Positions 32,197 through 45,407 of a stretch of DNA of 64,000 nucleotides are shown here, piece after piece. Made by a program: the position numbers and the translations under genes. How positions within the stretch are numbered: position 1 is the first letter of the stretch; every line of letters starts with the position of its first letter. This DNA comes from Stenogyne calaminthoides (lineage: Eukaryota > Streptophyta > Magnoliopsida > Lamiales > Lamiaceae), in assembly GCA_037126765.1 (NCBI GenBank), contig JBBCBC010000001.1, positions 34,456,804-34,520,803 on the forward strand. Reading direction: 5' to 3'. The notes beneath the pieces were generated by a model. It made no database searches and had not been told where the DNA came from. It saw only the letters and a program-made list of their open reading frames with translations.

Positions 32197-34229
32197 TGTT
32201 GGTCCTGGTGTAAACGAGTCTTACACGTATGGGGGGAATACACGTGTTCGATTTTAAAACTTTTTTTACCGAGGTCACCAACTTGGGTCGATATTCTCAA
32301 GATTAGGTTCGAGAAGCACGATCGCTCTGAGTCAAAGTCTCATCGAGATGTGATCTGAGTCGCTTTCACCCTCGAGATAATCCCAACCGAGTCCCGAGTG
32401 TCGAGATCCCGAGTTGCTTGGATCGATAACTAGCTTACGTAATCCTCGAAGAGAGTTCATTTGATAACTATCCGCTTCTAGCTACTAAGTCGTCGAATGG
32501 TTGGCCTTAGATTATACTCGCTTTTAGCTTTGCTAAAAACCTTCCCTTTATGAAATAGTGATTAGGTCAGATTCACTTATGCAACTTCAAAGGATTGATT
32601 CCAACCAATATCGATGAAAAGTATGCTTTCAAAATCAAGTCAATGCAAATAGATTAAAACAGATATGAAAACAATAAAGAACACAAAGAGCTTATAGTGG
32701 TTCGTAGACTCAAGCTCCTACATCCACTCTCTCCGACTCTTCGAGAGAAATTCACTATCAACTTCGAACTTTACGACTACCTCGTAGTTTACTTCCTCAA
32801 CTTCGCCCTCGAAGTTTTCTCGACTACTCCACGTAGTTTACTTACTCAACCCGACCTTTGAGTTTTCGACTACCTCCGTAGTTTACTTTACTCAATCACA
32901 CACAAGCTTTCGACTACCCCTCAGAGCTTACTAACTTCTCCTCTAAAGTTTTCTGACTACTCCGCGTAGTTTACTAACTCTTTACAACTCTACTCACCAA
33001 CAAACACACTCCAACTACCTTCTCAAGGGTTTGGGGTTTCTCGGTTGGTTTCCAACTAAGATGAGATATCCTTTACAATGAAGCAATTTGCAAAGGGTTA
33101 GGATATCTCGACTAAGCTTTGGATAAATCTTATCAAGCTAGGCTTAGTAAAGTGAGCTCTCTTCAATATAGAAGCACTTGGGAAATTCAAGGTATTTCGA
33201 GTGCTTTAACTTTTACAAGAATAAGTTTGAGCTCTTGAGTTATGATAAATTTCCCGTAACCTTACAAAGTAGAGGGTCACCAGTATTTATAGGCATACAC
33301 CAAGGTCACTCTTTGAAAACTATCCGTTGGAGAGATAGCTTCGTGAGTTCCCTCTTATGGTGTGTGAGAAACGACTATATTTAGGGTTTGAAACTCCCTA
33401 ACATGTTTTAGGCAATAGCCTTTCATGTAGCCGGTCTTCACTTTTTGCAACGGAACTTTCGTTACATCCGACATCTTTTTTTCAAATGACTTTCACCGTC
33501 GATTGTCGGTTCAAGATGGTACAAAGGTCGTCTTCCTCTTTTTGACTTTTGTCTTGATTAAAGGTAGACACCTTCAACGGCTCTTTTGGTTACAAACTCC
33601 GAGTTTGATATAACCTTAACAACAACACTCGACTTAGTTCCTTTTATCTGCATTCAATGTCTTGGCAATATCTAACTTTCTAAGGCATCGCGTTTCTCCT
33701 CAAGATGATGATCCTTCCGATAGATACATTCAAAGGCCTCGAACATTCGAGGTTCATCTTGAGCATTCAAGACATTCTTTGTTTTCAGTATTCTTGATCT
33801 TTAGTTTCTCGATCTTGATCTTGCGTCTTGAGTCTTCTTCTTGAGCGTCTTGAGGTCTTGGTCTTCCGAGTCTTGATTTATCTTGGTGATATCTTCGAGT
33901 CTTCATCTTAGTCTTGATTCTCGGTTTCATCTTGAGTCTTGATATCTTAGTTTCATCCCTTGAGTCTTGATATCTCGGTTTTTCATCTTGAGTCTTGAGT
34001 CTCGATTTCTCCATTTGAGTCTTTAGATTCTCAGTTTCATACTTGAGTCTTCGAAGACTTTCGAGAACCTATCTGAACTATATCTGTTATACATTTTGCG
34101 ATAACATCCTGAATACTCTAAAACTGAATCCTGACTCAATTATCAAGATCATTCTGAACATGTCATACTCAGGGGTTTTGGGATCCTAATCAAAATCATA
34201 TAATCTTTTATTAAATTCATCTCCCAACA
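32197..34229 (-). mobile_element. family S solo LTR (2,033 bp) nested inverted in LTR1, duplication GTCTA
   Basis: The plus strand begins TGTTGGTCCTGG and ends CTCCCAACA, with GTCTA at 32192-32196 and 34230-34234. It is a complete LTR of the same family in opposite orientation, including the 122-bp end that LTR1 lacks. Its TATA box (33291-33284) and TCCAACGG (33331-33324) are on the minus strand. There is no internal domain. Confidence 0.94.
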
Positions 34230-34458
34230 GTCTACATTCACTGAAGACAAGAACCAATCAGAGGAAGACAACATCAGACTTTTATCGACAATCGAAAGCG
34301 ACAGGACCTCAATCATGTCGTAGTACTAAGTTCCGCATCGCAAAAATTGGTGATTGGCTACATGACTGCATATTTCCTAAAACATGCAAGGGAGTGTTCA
34401 AACCCTAAATATAGTCGTTCATCAAACACCATAAGAGGAAACTCATGAAGCTATCTCT

Positions 34459-34509
34459 TCCAACGGATAGTTTTTCAAAGAGTTACCTTGGTGAAGTTGC
34501 CTATAAATA
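34459..34509 (+). promoter_or_regulatory. LTR1 promoter: TCCAACGG and TATA box
   Basis: TCCAACGG (34459-34466), between arms CTATC and GATAG, is followed by TATAAATA (34502-34509). Confidence 0.65.
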
Positions 34510-35463
34510 CCAGTGACCCTTTACATTGAGAGGTTACGGGAAATTTCAAAGCAACTCAAGAGCTCATTCGTATTATTGCAAATTGAAGCACTTTCGAAAA
34601 CCTAGAATTTCCCATGTGTTTCACATTGAGAGAGCTCACTATTCTAAGCCTAGAGTAATAGATATATCCAAAGCTTAGAAGACATATCATAGCCTTTGCA
34701 TTAGTTGTTATTGTAAAGGATATCTCATCCTAGTTGGAAACCAACCCAAAACCCAAACCCTTTGTTAAGGTAGTTTGTGTGTGTTTTGTTGGTGAGTTGG
34801 AGTTGTAAAAGAGTTAGTAAGCTAAAGTGAGTTAGCTAGAAAAACTCTAGAGAAGAAGTTAGTAAGCTACTTGTGGTAGTCCTAACACTTGTGTGTGTTT
34901 GAGTTAGTAAGTCGCAAAGTGAGTCGGCCTGTAAAAACTCAAGGTAGAAAAGTGAGTAAGCTACAAAGTGAGTTAGCCGCCGAGCTTTAGGAAGTGGTTA
35001 AGGAATTTCTCTCAAGATCGAGAGAGAGGGACGAGGAGCTTGAGTCTCCGAACCACTATAATTGTTGTGTTGTTTTGCTTTTCAGACGCATTATTATCTG
35101 CTGCAAGTTTTTTCACCGAAAAGCATTGTTCACTAATATTCATTGAACCAATCCAATCGAACTTGCCTCAAATTGATCACAACTTTAATCACTATTTTAT
35201 TGAAGGGAAGATTTTCAAAGAAAGCTAAAAACGAGTATAAACTTAGGGCCAACCATTCCGCAAGACACTTGAGTAGCTAGAACAGATAGTTACCAAATCG
35301 AACTAACTCCATCGAGGGTTCAAGAAGATAATTATCCGATCCAAGCGCCTCAGATCTCCGATAAACTCGAGCTCGGGTTGGGCTAATCTGAAGCTTCCGA
35401 AGTAACTCAGATCATTGTCTCGGTGAGAGACTTTTTTGACTCGTAAGCAATCCGTGCTTCTCA

Positions 35464-35539
35464 TAGTCTATTTTGCTGAAAGACTTTGGTGGTCTACTGA
35501 ATATATCTGTTTGCTGATATCTTACAAGGCTCAGTCATC
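35464..35539 (+). other. truncated leader, primer site deleted (copy 1)
   Basis: After the LTR breakpoint GCTTCTCA the sequence goes straight to TAGTCTATTTTGCTG and a 76-bp leader. The last 122 bp of LTR, the two-base spacer and the primer site are missing. The identical breakpoint is found at 47558/47559. Confidence 0.85.
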
Positions 35540-37860
35540 ATGCCTTCTAAGAAATTTCCTATGTTCTCTGTTGAGAGCTATGACCTATGGAGATTGAAAA
35601 TGCAAGCTCATCTGTATTCAAAACATGAAAGAATGTGGAGAGTGGTTTCTGAAGGACCATTCAAATTTACTGTTGTGAATCCCAGAATCACTGATACTGA
35701 GAGGAATGATCCCAGAGATGAATTTCCAAAGTCTGATGATCAACTTACTCCTGATGAGAGAAAGTTAGTCAATCTAGACTACATTGTTAAAGATACTTTG
35801 TATAGCACTATTAATGATGGTGTTATGGGGATGATAGTGAATCCGTTGACAAACTTGAGGTCAGATTCACTAGCATCATGAATGATCTGAGTGCTCTTGG
35901 GAAATGATACCCACAGAGAGAAGTGGCACTGAAAATTCTTAGAGGATTATCTAAGAAATGGGATATACATGTTGTGGTTATTGAAATCACCAAAAATATG
36001 GATTCCATTTTATATCAACAAGTTTTCTCTGAACTGAAAGCTTATGAGTTTGTGATTGACAAGAAAACTAAGAAATCTGAAAGAAAAGATGATTCTTCAT
36101 CTAGCAAGAATGTGGCTTTCAAAGCCAAAGAGAAATCCTGTAAGTCTAGAGAGTCTGAGAACTCACTTGCCAAAAATCAGGATGAGTAGGAGGATAAGCT
36201 AGTACTGATGGCAAGGAGGTTTGAAAGACTCAATAGCAGATATGAGAAAATAAAGAAATATTACAGAATCACAGTACAAAGAGAGACTCTCAAGTCGAGG
36301 ACGATATACACTGAGAAAAGAAAGGACCAGAAAGCTGAAGGATCCTCATCCAAGAAGAAGAACTCCAAAACCAAGGAGGAAAGTGATTAGGATGATGATA
36401 CCAACAGATGCTACAATTGTCAGAAGAAAGGTCACTTTCAATATGACTGTCCTGAGCTGAGTACTAAAGAAAGAAAGGAAAGACAAGCCAAGAGAGACAG
36501 GAAGATCTCCAGCAAGAAAGCTATGATTGCAAAAAGAGGAAGAACATTCTCAAGAAGGTTCCAGCCCTCGATGAAATTTTTCGATAAAGGATGGATGATG
36601 TATGTCTTATGGTCAGGAGGAGGTAAATTCTTCTATCTCTATTGTTGCTCCTACACAAGCACATGAGTTCTCAAGTTCAACTGTGAAATGAGAATTTTGA
36701 CCCGATGATTCGCTTTGATCATATTAAGAACTACTCATCAAACTCAAGAGCGTAAACAAGGAACCGATCACGAGAATCAAGTGGAAAGACTCTAAAAATG
36801 CCGAGATCACTTCTCAATTGATGGGAACTATTGATGAATCGGATGTTCTCAAAGTACAACTCTCGTAAAAAAGAGAAGGTGATAGAGATCCCGAATGGAA
36901 AATTAGAGAAATACACTAAAGAGATTCAAATTTTATCGAATCGAAGTTCAATGACCTCTTTTGAGAAGCATGAAACTCTAAAGAAATGTGAGGATAGTGC
37001 GCAGAGAAAGTTAGCTCTATTGAATTCTGCATCTAAAGTGATAGATGAAATTCAGAGTTATCAAAGACCTGCAACTATAAAAGCTGGATTGGGATACATT
37101 CCATGGGGAACCTTACAAGGTCTTCTGAATGCTGCTTCTAGTAGCACTAAGACTGTCTTTGTTAAACCAGTGACATCTAATCTTCTTACTGAAGAACTGC
37201 CCAGAGTTTTAGACAAGGGTAAAGGACCTATGGTTTTAGAAAAACTGAAGGTTCAGGGAAGAAAGCCCAGACCTCAGGAAAAGGCTAGAAAACCTGAACA
37301 CTCAGTAGGAAATTTTTAGGCTAGTACTTCAAAGCCTCAGGCTAAGAATACCAACCTAAAGAGATCTGCACTGAACCGTTAGAGGAATTTTCAGAAGAGA
37401 AACACTCAGCAGAGATATTCTCAACTGAAAATACCAAGTCCTGAGATTACTGAAAGACCCCAATTTTAGTACAGGCAACCTAAACCCCACTTGCCTAAGG
37501 GTAAAGGTTTCCTGAACCCAAGTCAGCAGAGACAGAGACCAGCTGCACAAAATCTAAGGCACTTGAACAAAAGGCCTAAACCCAAGAAGAACTCTAAGGC
37601 TCATGTTCATGCTAAGGTTGTCACTCATGCACAGGATACTGCCAAGGCACCTAGGGTGGTGAATGTGTATGTATATCTTTATGGGAGACAAATCAGCCAC
37701 TCTAAAGTAATTAGAGTTGTTAGGCAGATTTAGGTTCCAAAAGGTACAGCTAACCTGGTAGGACCCTACACCAAATGGGTACCTAAGAACCGACCCGCTT
37801 TTTCGTGAAGGAAAAGGGCACCGAAATGAATGAAAACAAAATAAAGACTGATGAGTGGAA
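35540..37860 (+). pseudogene. gag of tandem copy 1
   Basis: The start MPSKKFPMFSVESYDLWR lies at 35540. After GVMGMI (about 35838) some 44 codons present in the minus-strand gag are missing and the frame shifts. The sequence then continues ESVDKLEV, a TGA (GK*YPQ) and KILRGLSKKWDIHVV. The zinc knuckle CYNCQKKGHFQYDC is intact at 36409-36450. A charged, helix-rich linker with KVIEIPNGKLEKYTKEIQIL follows, then AGLGYIPWGTLQGLLNAASS (about 37080-37140). The copy is patchily corrupted at CAG/CTG sites from 36250 to 36950 compared with copy 2. Confidence 0.87.
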
Positions 37861-40800
37861 ATGAATTGGCTCTGGCCAGATGGTATCTCGACAAAGGATG
37901 TTCAAGACATATGACAGATATAAGCAACTAATCACCGACTATGTTGAGCAAAAAAGGCCCTCAAATCACATTTGGAGACAATTCCAAAGGACAAACCAAG
38001 GATATGGAACTCTTGAAGTTGAATCTGCTTCATATCCATGGTGTTTCATATGTGTCCGGGTCTAAAGCATAACTTGCTTTCTATCACCAATTCTGTGACA
38101 AAGGATTCATGTTGAGTTCTCAAAGAACTTATGTTATGTAAAAAGACAATACTTCACGTAAAATTTTACCGACCGGTACTAGAAAAGGAAATGTATCTTC
38201 TTCGATTGAGTTCAACTCCTAAAGATACATGTTTGGTTGCAAAAAAGTTTCACCGATACCAGTTGGTTGTGGCACAAAAAGAATGAATCACTTAAACTTT
38301 AAAACCCCGAACAAACTTGCAAGATTAGCACTTGTAAGGGGTTACCCAATGAAGTGTTCAAGAAAGATCATGTATGTGATGCTTGTCGAAAGGAAAACAA
38401 ATCGAGCATCTTTCAAAAGCAAAGTAGATGTTTCTATCGATAGAATACTACAACCTGCTACATATGGATCTCTTTGGTCCAAGAACACCGTGAGCACTAA
38501 TGGCGTAAAAATACACACTTGTGGTAGTTGATGACTACTCTAGATACACATGGGTCATATTCTTACTCGGAAGAAAGAGACTCGCATAAAAAGCCTGAAC
38601 TAATCGAAAAGGCTCAAGATTTGAAAAAAGAATCTGAGTGTGGTCAAAATCGATCGATAAAGGAACCGAGTTTATCAATCATATCATATCCGATTATTGT
38701 GCAAAGAAATGGAATAGCTCATGAAACATCACCGCAAGGACCCCACAAATGTAATGGTGTTCTTTGAAAGAAGAAATAGGACTCGAAAAGAAGTTCGCAA
38801 GGACAATGATTCTTTGGTCGATATTCCTAAGAGATTTTGGGGGCGAAGCTATCAACACCGTATGCTACTCTCGTAAACGCATCCATGCCGACCAAAAACC
38901 AAGGAAAAAACTCCATATGAGCCGTGGAATGAAAGGAAGCCTCTTGTTTTTTTTTTTTCGTGTGTTTGGTTGCAAGTGTTTCATACACAATAATGGTAAA
39001 GATCAGTTTGAAAACTTTTGATAGCAAAGCCGATGAAGGGATATTCTTAGGATATTCTCAAGTCAAGAAAAGCTTCGAGTTTACAATTGTAGGACTCTTA
39101 TTGTGGAAGAAACACCTCATGTTGTTTTTGATGAATCTACTTGTGTTCAGAAGAAACGGGAACATGACTCATGAGAACTGATCAAGAGAATCACCAGACT
39201 TAGCCTGAAAAAGAATGATAAAACATCCTCTCAACTCCGAAAAAGAAGAAGTCACCACTTTCTAATGGAGTGAATCGATTCGCACAAAGAAGTTCGTGGG
39301 AAAACTCGGGATGGTGAGACTCAGGATGTAAATTCTCCACTGAAGGAAAGCCAACACACTGAAGTCGACCAATCTAAACATACACCGCCTCGCACTCGTA
39401 TGTAATGCCGATGAAGATGTGGTCACAGCTGAGGCAAACTCTGAATCTATCAACCAATGGGGAACAAATGTCTCTGACAATGTTCTGAATGGAATTTCCC
39501 CTGAGGAAGATGATTCTCTTTCTCCTTTTCTTTTGTTCCCTGAATTTAATGAACTACCTGAACCTAACATTTCTGATGTTGAGGATACTACTGAAGGGGG
39601 AACATCCAGGAGAAAATGGTTGGATAGTCATCCTACAAGTCAGATTGTGGGTGATCTATCAGATGGTGTCAAAATAAGAAGGTTCCATGGAGAAAGTGCT
39701 TTGTTCTGCTGCTTCCTATCTGAAAAAGAACCTACTGAGATTGAAGAAGCTCTACAAGATTCATTTTGGATTACTGCTATGCAAGAAGAGCTGAATCAGT
39801 TCTCAAGGAATGAAGTTTGGGAGCTAGTGGATAGACCTAAGAGGCACAATGTGATTGGAACTAAGTGGGTGTTCAAGAATAAGAGAGATGAAAACAACAA
39901 CATTGTGAGAAACAAGGCAAGACTAGTTGCACAAGGTTATTCCCAAGAAGAAGGCTTGGATTATGATGAAACCTTTTGCACTTGCAAAAGACTAGAAGCC
40001 ATCGATTGTTTCTTGCATATGTTGCCCACATGAAATTCACCATCTTCCGGATGGATGTGAAAAGTGCATTTCGAATGGTGTGCTTAAGAATAGGTTTATC
40101 TTGAACAACCTCCGGTTTCGCATGAATGACCAAGTTTACAGTGCTCATGAAAGCCTTTGTATGGTCTTAAGCAAGCACCCCGAGCATGGTATGATACCCT
40201 TTTCTCGGTTTCTTCGACCATGGTTTTATCAAAGGAACTGTGATAGGACTCGCTTCGGGATAGAAGATGGGAAATACATCTTACTTGTTCAGATTTATGT
40301 AGATGACATCATATTTGGATCTCCAAATCATCAACTCGTGAAAAGTTTTCTACCGATGAAAGGAAAGTTTGAGATGTCAATGATGGGGAGATGAATTTCT
40401 TTCTTGGACTTCAATGAAACAAACTAAGGAAGGAATTTTCATCAATCAAGCAAAATACACCGTAGATCCGATTGCAAAGTATGGTGTACAAAAATTGCAA
40501 TGCAGCTTAGAATTCCTATGAATACTAACTACAAGATGGATCCTCGATCCTCAAGGCAAATCAAGAAATCACACCGATTATAGAGGGATCATTGATCAAT
40601 CGCTATATCTCACAAACAAGTAGGCCGATATAACATTTGTTGTTGGGATATGTGCAAGATACCAAGCTAATCCTAAGGCTAGTCACAATGAGGTTGCAAA
40701 AAGATTCTAAAATATCTTAAAGGCAATCGTGAATAGAGGATTATGGTATCCAATGATGATAACCTTGAATTAACCGGGTTATTCGAGATGTCGATTATGG

Positions 40801-41215
40801 AGGATGTAGAATTGACAGAAGTCTACTACGAACTTGTCAATTTCTTGAAGTAAACCGATATCATGGTTTTCAAAGAAACAAACCTCAAAAGAAAAACCAA
40901 GATTACCGGGTTTAATACATGGTCAGCAGGAAGTTCAAGTGTACATATTATTTGCTCGCACAACAATTGAGGGATTATAAGATTATAGCCAATGAAGTAC
41001 CTATATTTTGTGATAATAATAGTGCAATTGCTATTTCACAAAATCTAGTATTGCACACCAGATGTAAGCATGTTGATATCAGACATCACTTCATCAGAGA
41101 TCATGTTGAGAAGAAAGACATCAGAATGGAGAAAATTCATACTGATAAATGAGAGCCGATATCTTGACTAAACCTTTTCGTCAATCAAGATTTCGTGAAC
41201 TATCGATTGAATTAG
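37861..41215 (+). pseudogene. pol of tandem copy 1: protease, integrase, RT, RNase H
   Basis: Protease: WYLDKGCSRHMT at 37881-37916, with Lys at the catalytic Ser/Thr position. GAG_pre-integrase: RMNHLNFKTPNKLARLALVR near 38280-38340. Integrase: remnants of DLFGP, DDYSRYTW and the NGV block up to 38770. Reverse transcriptase: NEVWELVDRPKRHNVIGTKW, ARLVAQGYSQEEGLDYDETF (39812-39970) and an intact YVDD at 40296-40307. RNase H: CDNNSAIAISQNLVLHTRCK and DIRHHFIRDHVEKKDIRMEK to 41150, stop at 41213-41215. Many frame breaks; copy 2 is cleaner over RT and RNase H. Confidence 0.87.
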
Positions 41216-41858
41216 GTATGTTGATCCAGTGAATAAAGCAAATCAAAAATTGAAGGTTTTCAGATGCATGAAGTTTTCTCAGGTTTTTACTGAAAAAAAA
41301 ACTCAGGATAAAATTGAGAGTACTGAACACTGAGTCTTGGGAAACTCAGTTATCCTGAAGATCAGTACTCACTATTATACTGACTTTTTATCAAGGTCAA
41401 AACTCAGTAAGACTGATGGAGAAAATTAGTCTGAAGAAGTATTGACTCATGCAACACATTTATTGTCTAACTGAATCTCAGTAATCATTAGCAATAAATG
41501 ACAAAACACCTGAAGAAATATTTGGGCGGGACCTTTGAAATCCACGAGGAAAGTCAATGGTCTGCTGGAACAGTAATTAAATGCACTGTTCATTAATCAC
41601 CAATAGGGATAAATTGGCAGCTTAGTATTTGTTAAATCGTCCTTTCATATACCCGATTTAGTCGGTTTTTAATCTCAACCGTCGATTTCTTCATCTACGC
41701 GATTTTCCATAAATCAAAATCCTATATCCATTGAAAAATTTCTTTCAAAGCCCTATTCCAAAAAAACCTTCATCTTCACAAACACTCTGCTTCGAAACTC
41801 TCGATTGCCCAGAAATTTTCACCTATCTCAAAAACCCTTCACCAGAAATTCTCCAAAA
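41216..41858 (+). other. pol-ORF3 spacer (copy 1)
   Basis: A 643-bp non-coding stretch full of CTGA/TCAG-type repeats. A TATA-like CATATAC lies near 41646, about 210 bp before the ORF3 start, at the place equivalent to the stronger TATATAAG of the 12436-28679 element. It may hold the ORF3 promoter. Confidence 0.5.
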
Positions 41859-44800
41859 ATGACATTTTCTGTATACGACAAACTCACCATTTCCAATAAA
41901 CCTTGGTACGAATATGTTGTTTCTCTAGAAAGCTCTTCCAATGCAACTCACGAGGAGGAGGCGTTGCATATGATTTGTTTGGCAAAGCTTACATGCCTGG
42001 TCTCGAATCAACTAGAGGCCGAATATGCGAAAGAGGTAATTGAGTTCATCTCTAATATGCAGTTAGATGATGAGAAGTGCATAGAATCTCAGATTACAGT
42101 CTCGCATTTGGAGCATGGTTCAAAATATGTGGATTTTTTTAGGGAATTATATATTATTCCTAAAAATCTAAATGTCATATATGAGTTAAGTGATAGAGGC
42201 AAAGACCCTATGGTATACATGATGGGTAGGGAACAAGAATATTTGGATAAAATTACTGAGCATCTAGTAAAATTTGAAGCTACTCTGAATAAGAGGCATT
42301 TGAAGCCTAAATATCGAGTATTGTTGGATATTGTAAGCAAATGCATCATGAGTAGATCTGGTAGCTTCAAATAGATAAGCACGCCTAAGTTAAGGCTAAT
42401 GACGGCGATTGAAGATTCACCTTCCACGGCATTCAACTGGCTGCACTATTTGATCAAGGTGGTGAGTGATCAAGCCAAACAAATTCAGAAGGTGAATGGC
42501 TCTGTAGTTGTCAAAGGAAAGATTCTACATGCAACCAAGATTGCATTTATCTTAGAAATGTGCAGAGAAGAGGAAGACATCTTTGCCAATTCCACTTCCT
42601 TTCCAAAGTCAAAAATCATGTTCAAACCACCAACAAAGAAGACTTTGAGAGGAAATAAAGAGAAAAACTCGAGTCTCGGGGAGGAGACTGGAAAGAAGCC
42701 GATAAGCTGGGGGAAAGCCCTAATGCAAGTTAAAAGAGAGAAAGGAGAGAAACTGAAGAAGAAAACACTGGCTCCTCAGAAACGCAGAAGGCTTCAATCT
42801 ATTACTGAGGAGGAGGTCAGTGAAACTGAAGAAACTCAACCTGAAGGCCAGCAAAGGTTAAAATATCCACTTCAGGTTCTTGCTCAAGTTGTGACAAATG
42901 TGCAAGAGCAAGAAATTGAGGAATGTGTTTTTCCGAGGTACTCAAACCTCTCGAGCTCGAGATAAAATTTCTCAGAAATCTTCAAGGGACCTCGATTCCC
43001 TCTTCGAAGAGAGACCTGCTCGCACTTGAGATCGGGCCTCAACCTCGTGAATTGCTTGAACTTGGATGCGCTTCTAAATGAACCATTTCTTGATCCATCA
43101 AAGACCCGAACTCATACAATCCGATCCTACCGCCCCCGAGAGCCCAAAGTTGAAGAAGGGAGAGGCGAAGAAACCGAATGGCGGCAAGGGGGAAACGGTT
43201 CATCCCGACGATACCCCGAAGCAATGCATATCCCGACCTTCAGATCTCTTCTTCGAGACTCGTAACCACGGTCTACATCCCGAATCGACTCTTCCGGAGA
43301 TGTTTGAATATATCCTCCTTCAGAGGAGAAGATTGGTGGAATGTTTGAGATCGTTGTTTTGACAGAGTTCTCGGTTCGGGAAGACCAAGCTCGTAATGAA
43401 AATTTGCCGACTTTTGATGAGCTAGTAAAGTGAAAGGTGGTCGAGAAAAGGAAAGTCGATGTTGATGCCTCCAATTCTATGAATCCGTATGAGATGAGGA
43501 TCAAGATAAAGAGGGTGACAAACAAGATAATGCCGAAAAACAATCTGAGGGGGAGAAGGAACCTCAGACCGATGCTGAGAAAGAGAAGGAAACTGAGAGT
43601 CAGATGGGGACAGACATCGATGTTGAACTAATCGATATCGAGACAACCCTCGATCGGTTAGCACTCTTCGTGTACCTTTTGGCATCATATACATTATGCC
43701 GGGTTACTTAAGTACCTAGCTTTAAATCTGATGTTTATGATATGCAGATCGAGGCTGAGTTGAGCACCCAAATTCGGGTTGGAAAATGTTGCACAAACTC
43801 CAGTGGTTGATTTCAAACCAATCTCGATGAATTAAAGAAGATAGAGCCAAGGATGGAAGAGATACTGACAGGTCAATCTCAAAAGATTGAGAATCTAAGC
43901 TCTTCATCAAGCATGCTGCAAAACCATTATCACGGCATAAGATGACTCGAGATGGAGTTAGCTCCGATCGCTCAAAAATCGTAAAAAATGGAGAACCTGA
44001 GTTCATCATCTGATACGCTTCAAACAACTCTATCAAGTAAATTGGCTACACTAGATGGAAAGATTGATGGAGTACATGCAAAGCTTAATGCCAACATGAA
44101 GCAGATGTATCAAGAAAGAACTGCCTATCTTGAAGCCAAGCTGGTTGAGAAGAATGATCTGGTGATCAAAACAGCTGTTGAGGAAATGGGCTCTATGCTC
44201 ATGACCAAGATGACAGAGATGATGCAAGATGTCTTCTCAAATCGGTTTGCACCTCTTTTCGAGATGAGTTCTCAATGGCTAAGAATTACATGAGAAGGCT
44301 AGAGGATTAACATGATCAGTTGGTAGGGGATGTGCGAAGTATAAGCAAAGAGCAATACCATATGGATACTGCACTGACTCAACTACTCCCAAGGTATGGT
44401 GCCAAAAAGGGGGAAAGGCCTGGTGGCAAATTAAGTGAGTTGTTGGCACAAACCTTGGAGAGAAAGGCTCAGAAAGAAGCTGAAAGAAAGAAAATTGTTG
44501 ATGCCTTAAGAGAAATTGAAGCCACTGAGAAACTAAAATTCAAAGAAGCTGAGAAACCTACCTTCACTCAGACATCCGAGCAAACCGTTCAGGAAGTAAT
44601 TTCTGAGAAACTAAATGATAAAAGGATGATTGAGACAAGCAAAGCCAGTGAAAATCTTGTCAGAACTGATAAGAGAAAGGTTGTTGCATTTGTGGAGCAA
44701 GAAAAGAAGAAAAGAGCTAAAGCTTCTAAGCCTACTCAGAGGAAATTTATAATGGATTTTGAAGAATCTGAGGAAGAAGCTGAAAAAGAAGAAACTGAAA

Positions 44801-45407
44801 TTCAGAAAGAAGTCTTCAATACCAAGAAAACTCTAAAAACCCTTCAAATCGAAAAGAGAAGAAGACTGCTGCTTCTGTGTCAGGTGTTCCTTTGATCAGG
44901 AAAAAGAAAGAATAAGGGCAGAAAAGAAGAAGTGGTTTTAAAAAGTTTTTGAGCAAAAGGAGGGGTACAGAAAAAACTCAGAAATGGCCGCACATTGACA
45001 AGTGGATGCCTATTCAGTTCAATGATGCATGGGAGGAGATCAAGAGAACATTCTGGTTCTATTATGAGATTCTGAGAGAATGGAGGGGGAGCAGCTCGGA
45101 TATGAATGAAGCCTTCATTGAATACTTCATCGACATTCTATCTAAGGCACCGCAAAGTTGGCTCAACTTGGCAGATGAAGGAAATACTCAGATAGTAGCC
45201 CCTGGTCCATACACTTACCCAGCTCCTAGGTTTGAGAATGGATATGTGAATGAGGCAGCCATTTCTCAGGAAATAGCCCAATATGCCATCCAGCTAGGCC
45301 TAACAGGAAACAACCCTGAAATCATCAAGGCAAGAGATGAACTGAAGAAGAGATACTATGGGATGTTCAACCTGAAAGTGCCAAAGGATGAAGTGGAAGA
45401 AGACTGA
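41859..45407 (+). pseudogene. ORF3 of tandem copy 1
   Basis: The start MTFSVYDKLTISNKPWYEYV is at 41859. The first 1.1 kb is open apart from a TAG at 42372-42374. From about 42640 to 43990 the sequence is corrupted relative to copy 2 and the frame shifts several times. From 44320 it is clean again and encodes a Lys/Glu-rich helical region (LLAQTLERKAQKEAERKKIV), then a C-terminal domain with PHIDKWMPIQFNDAWEEIKR and FWFYYEILREW up to the stop at 45405-45407. This copy has the best C-terminus. No transmembrane segment or signal peptide is visible. Function unknown. Confidence 0.75.

Larger units (their letters stand above)
31516..35463 (+). mobile_element. LTR1, family S, split by an inverted solo LTR, 3' end deleted
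   Basis: The LTR sequence runs 31516-32196 and resumes at 34230 after the nested solo LTR. It ends at GCTTCTCA (35463), where LTR3 continues for another 122 bp. The missing end includes the CA terminus. U3 contains a minisatellite (31675-31980). The promoter is at 34459-34509. Confidence 0.9.
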
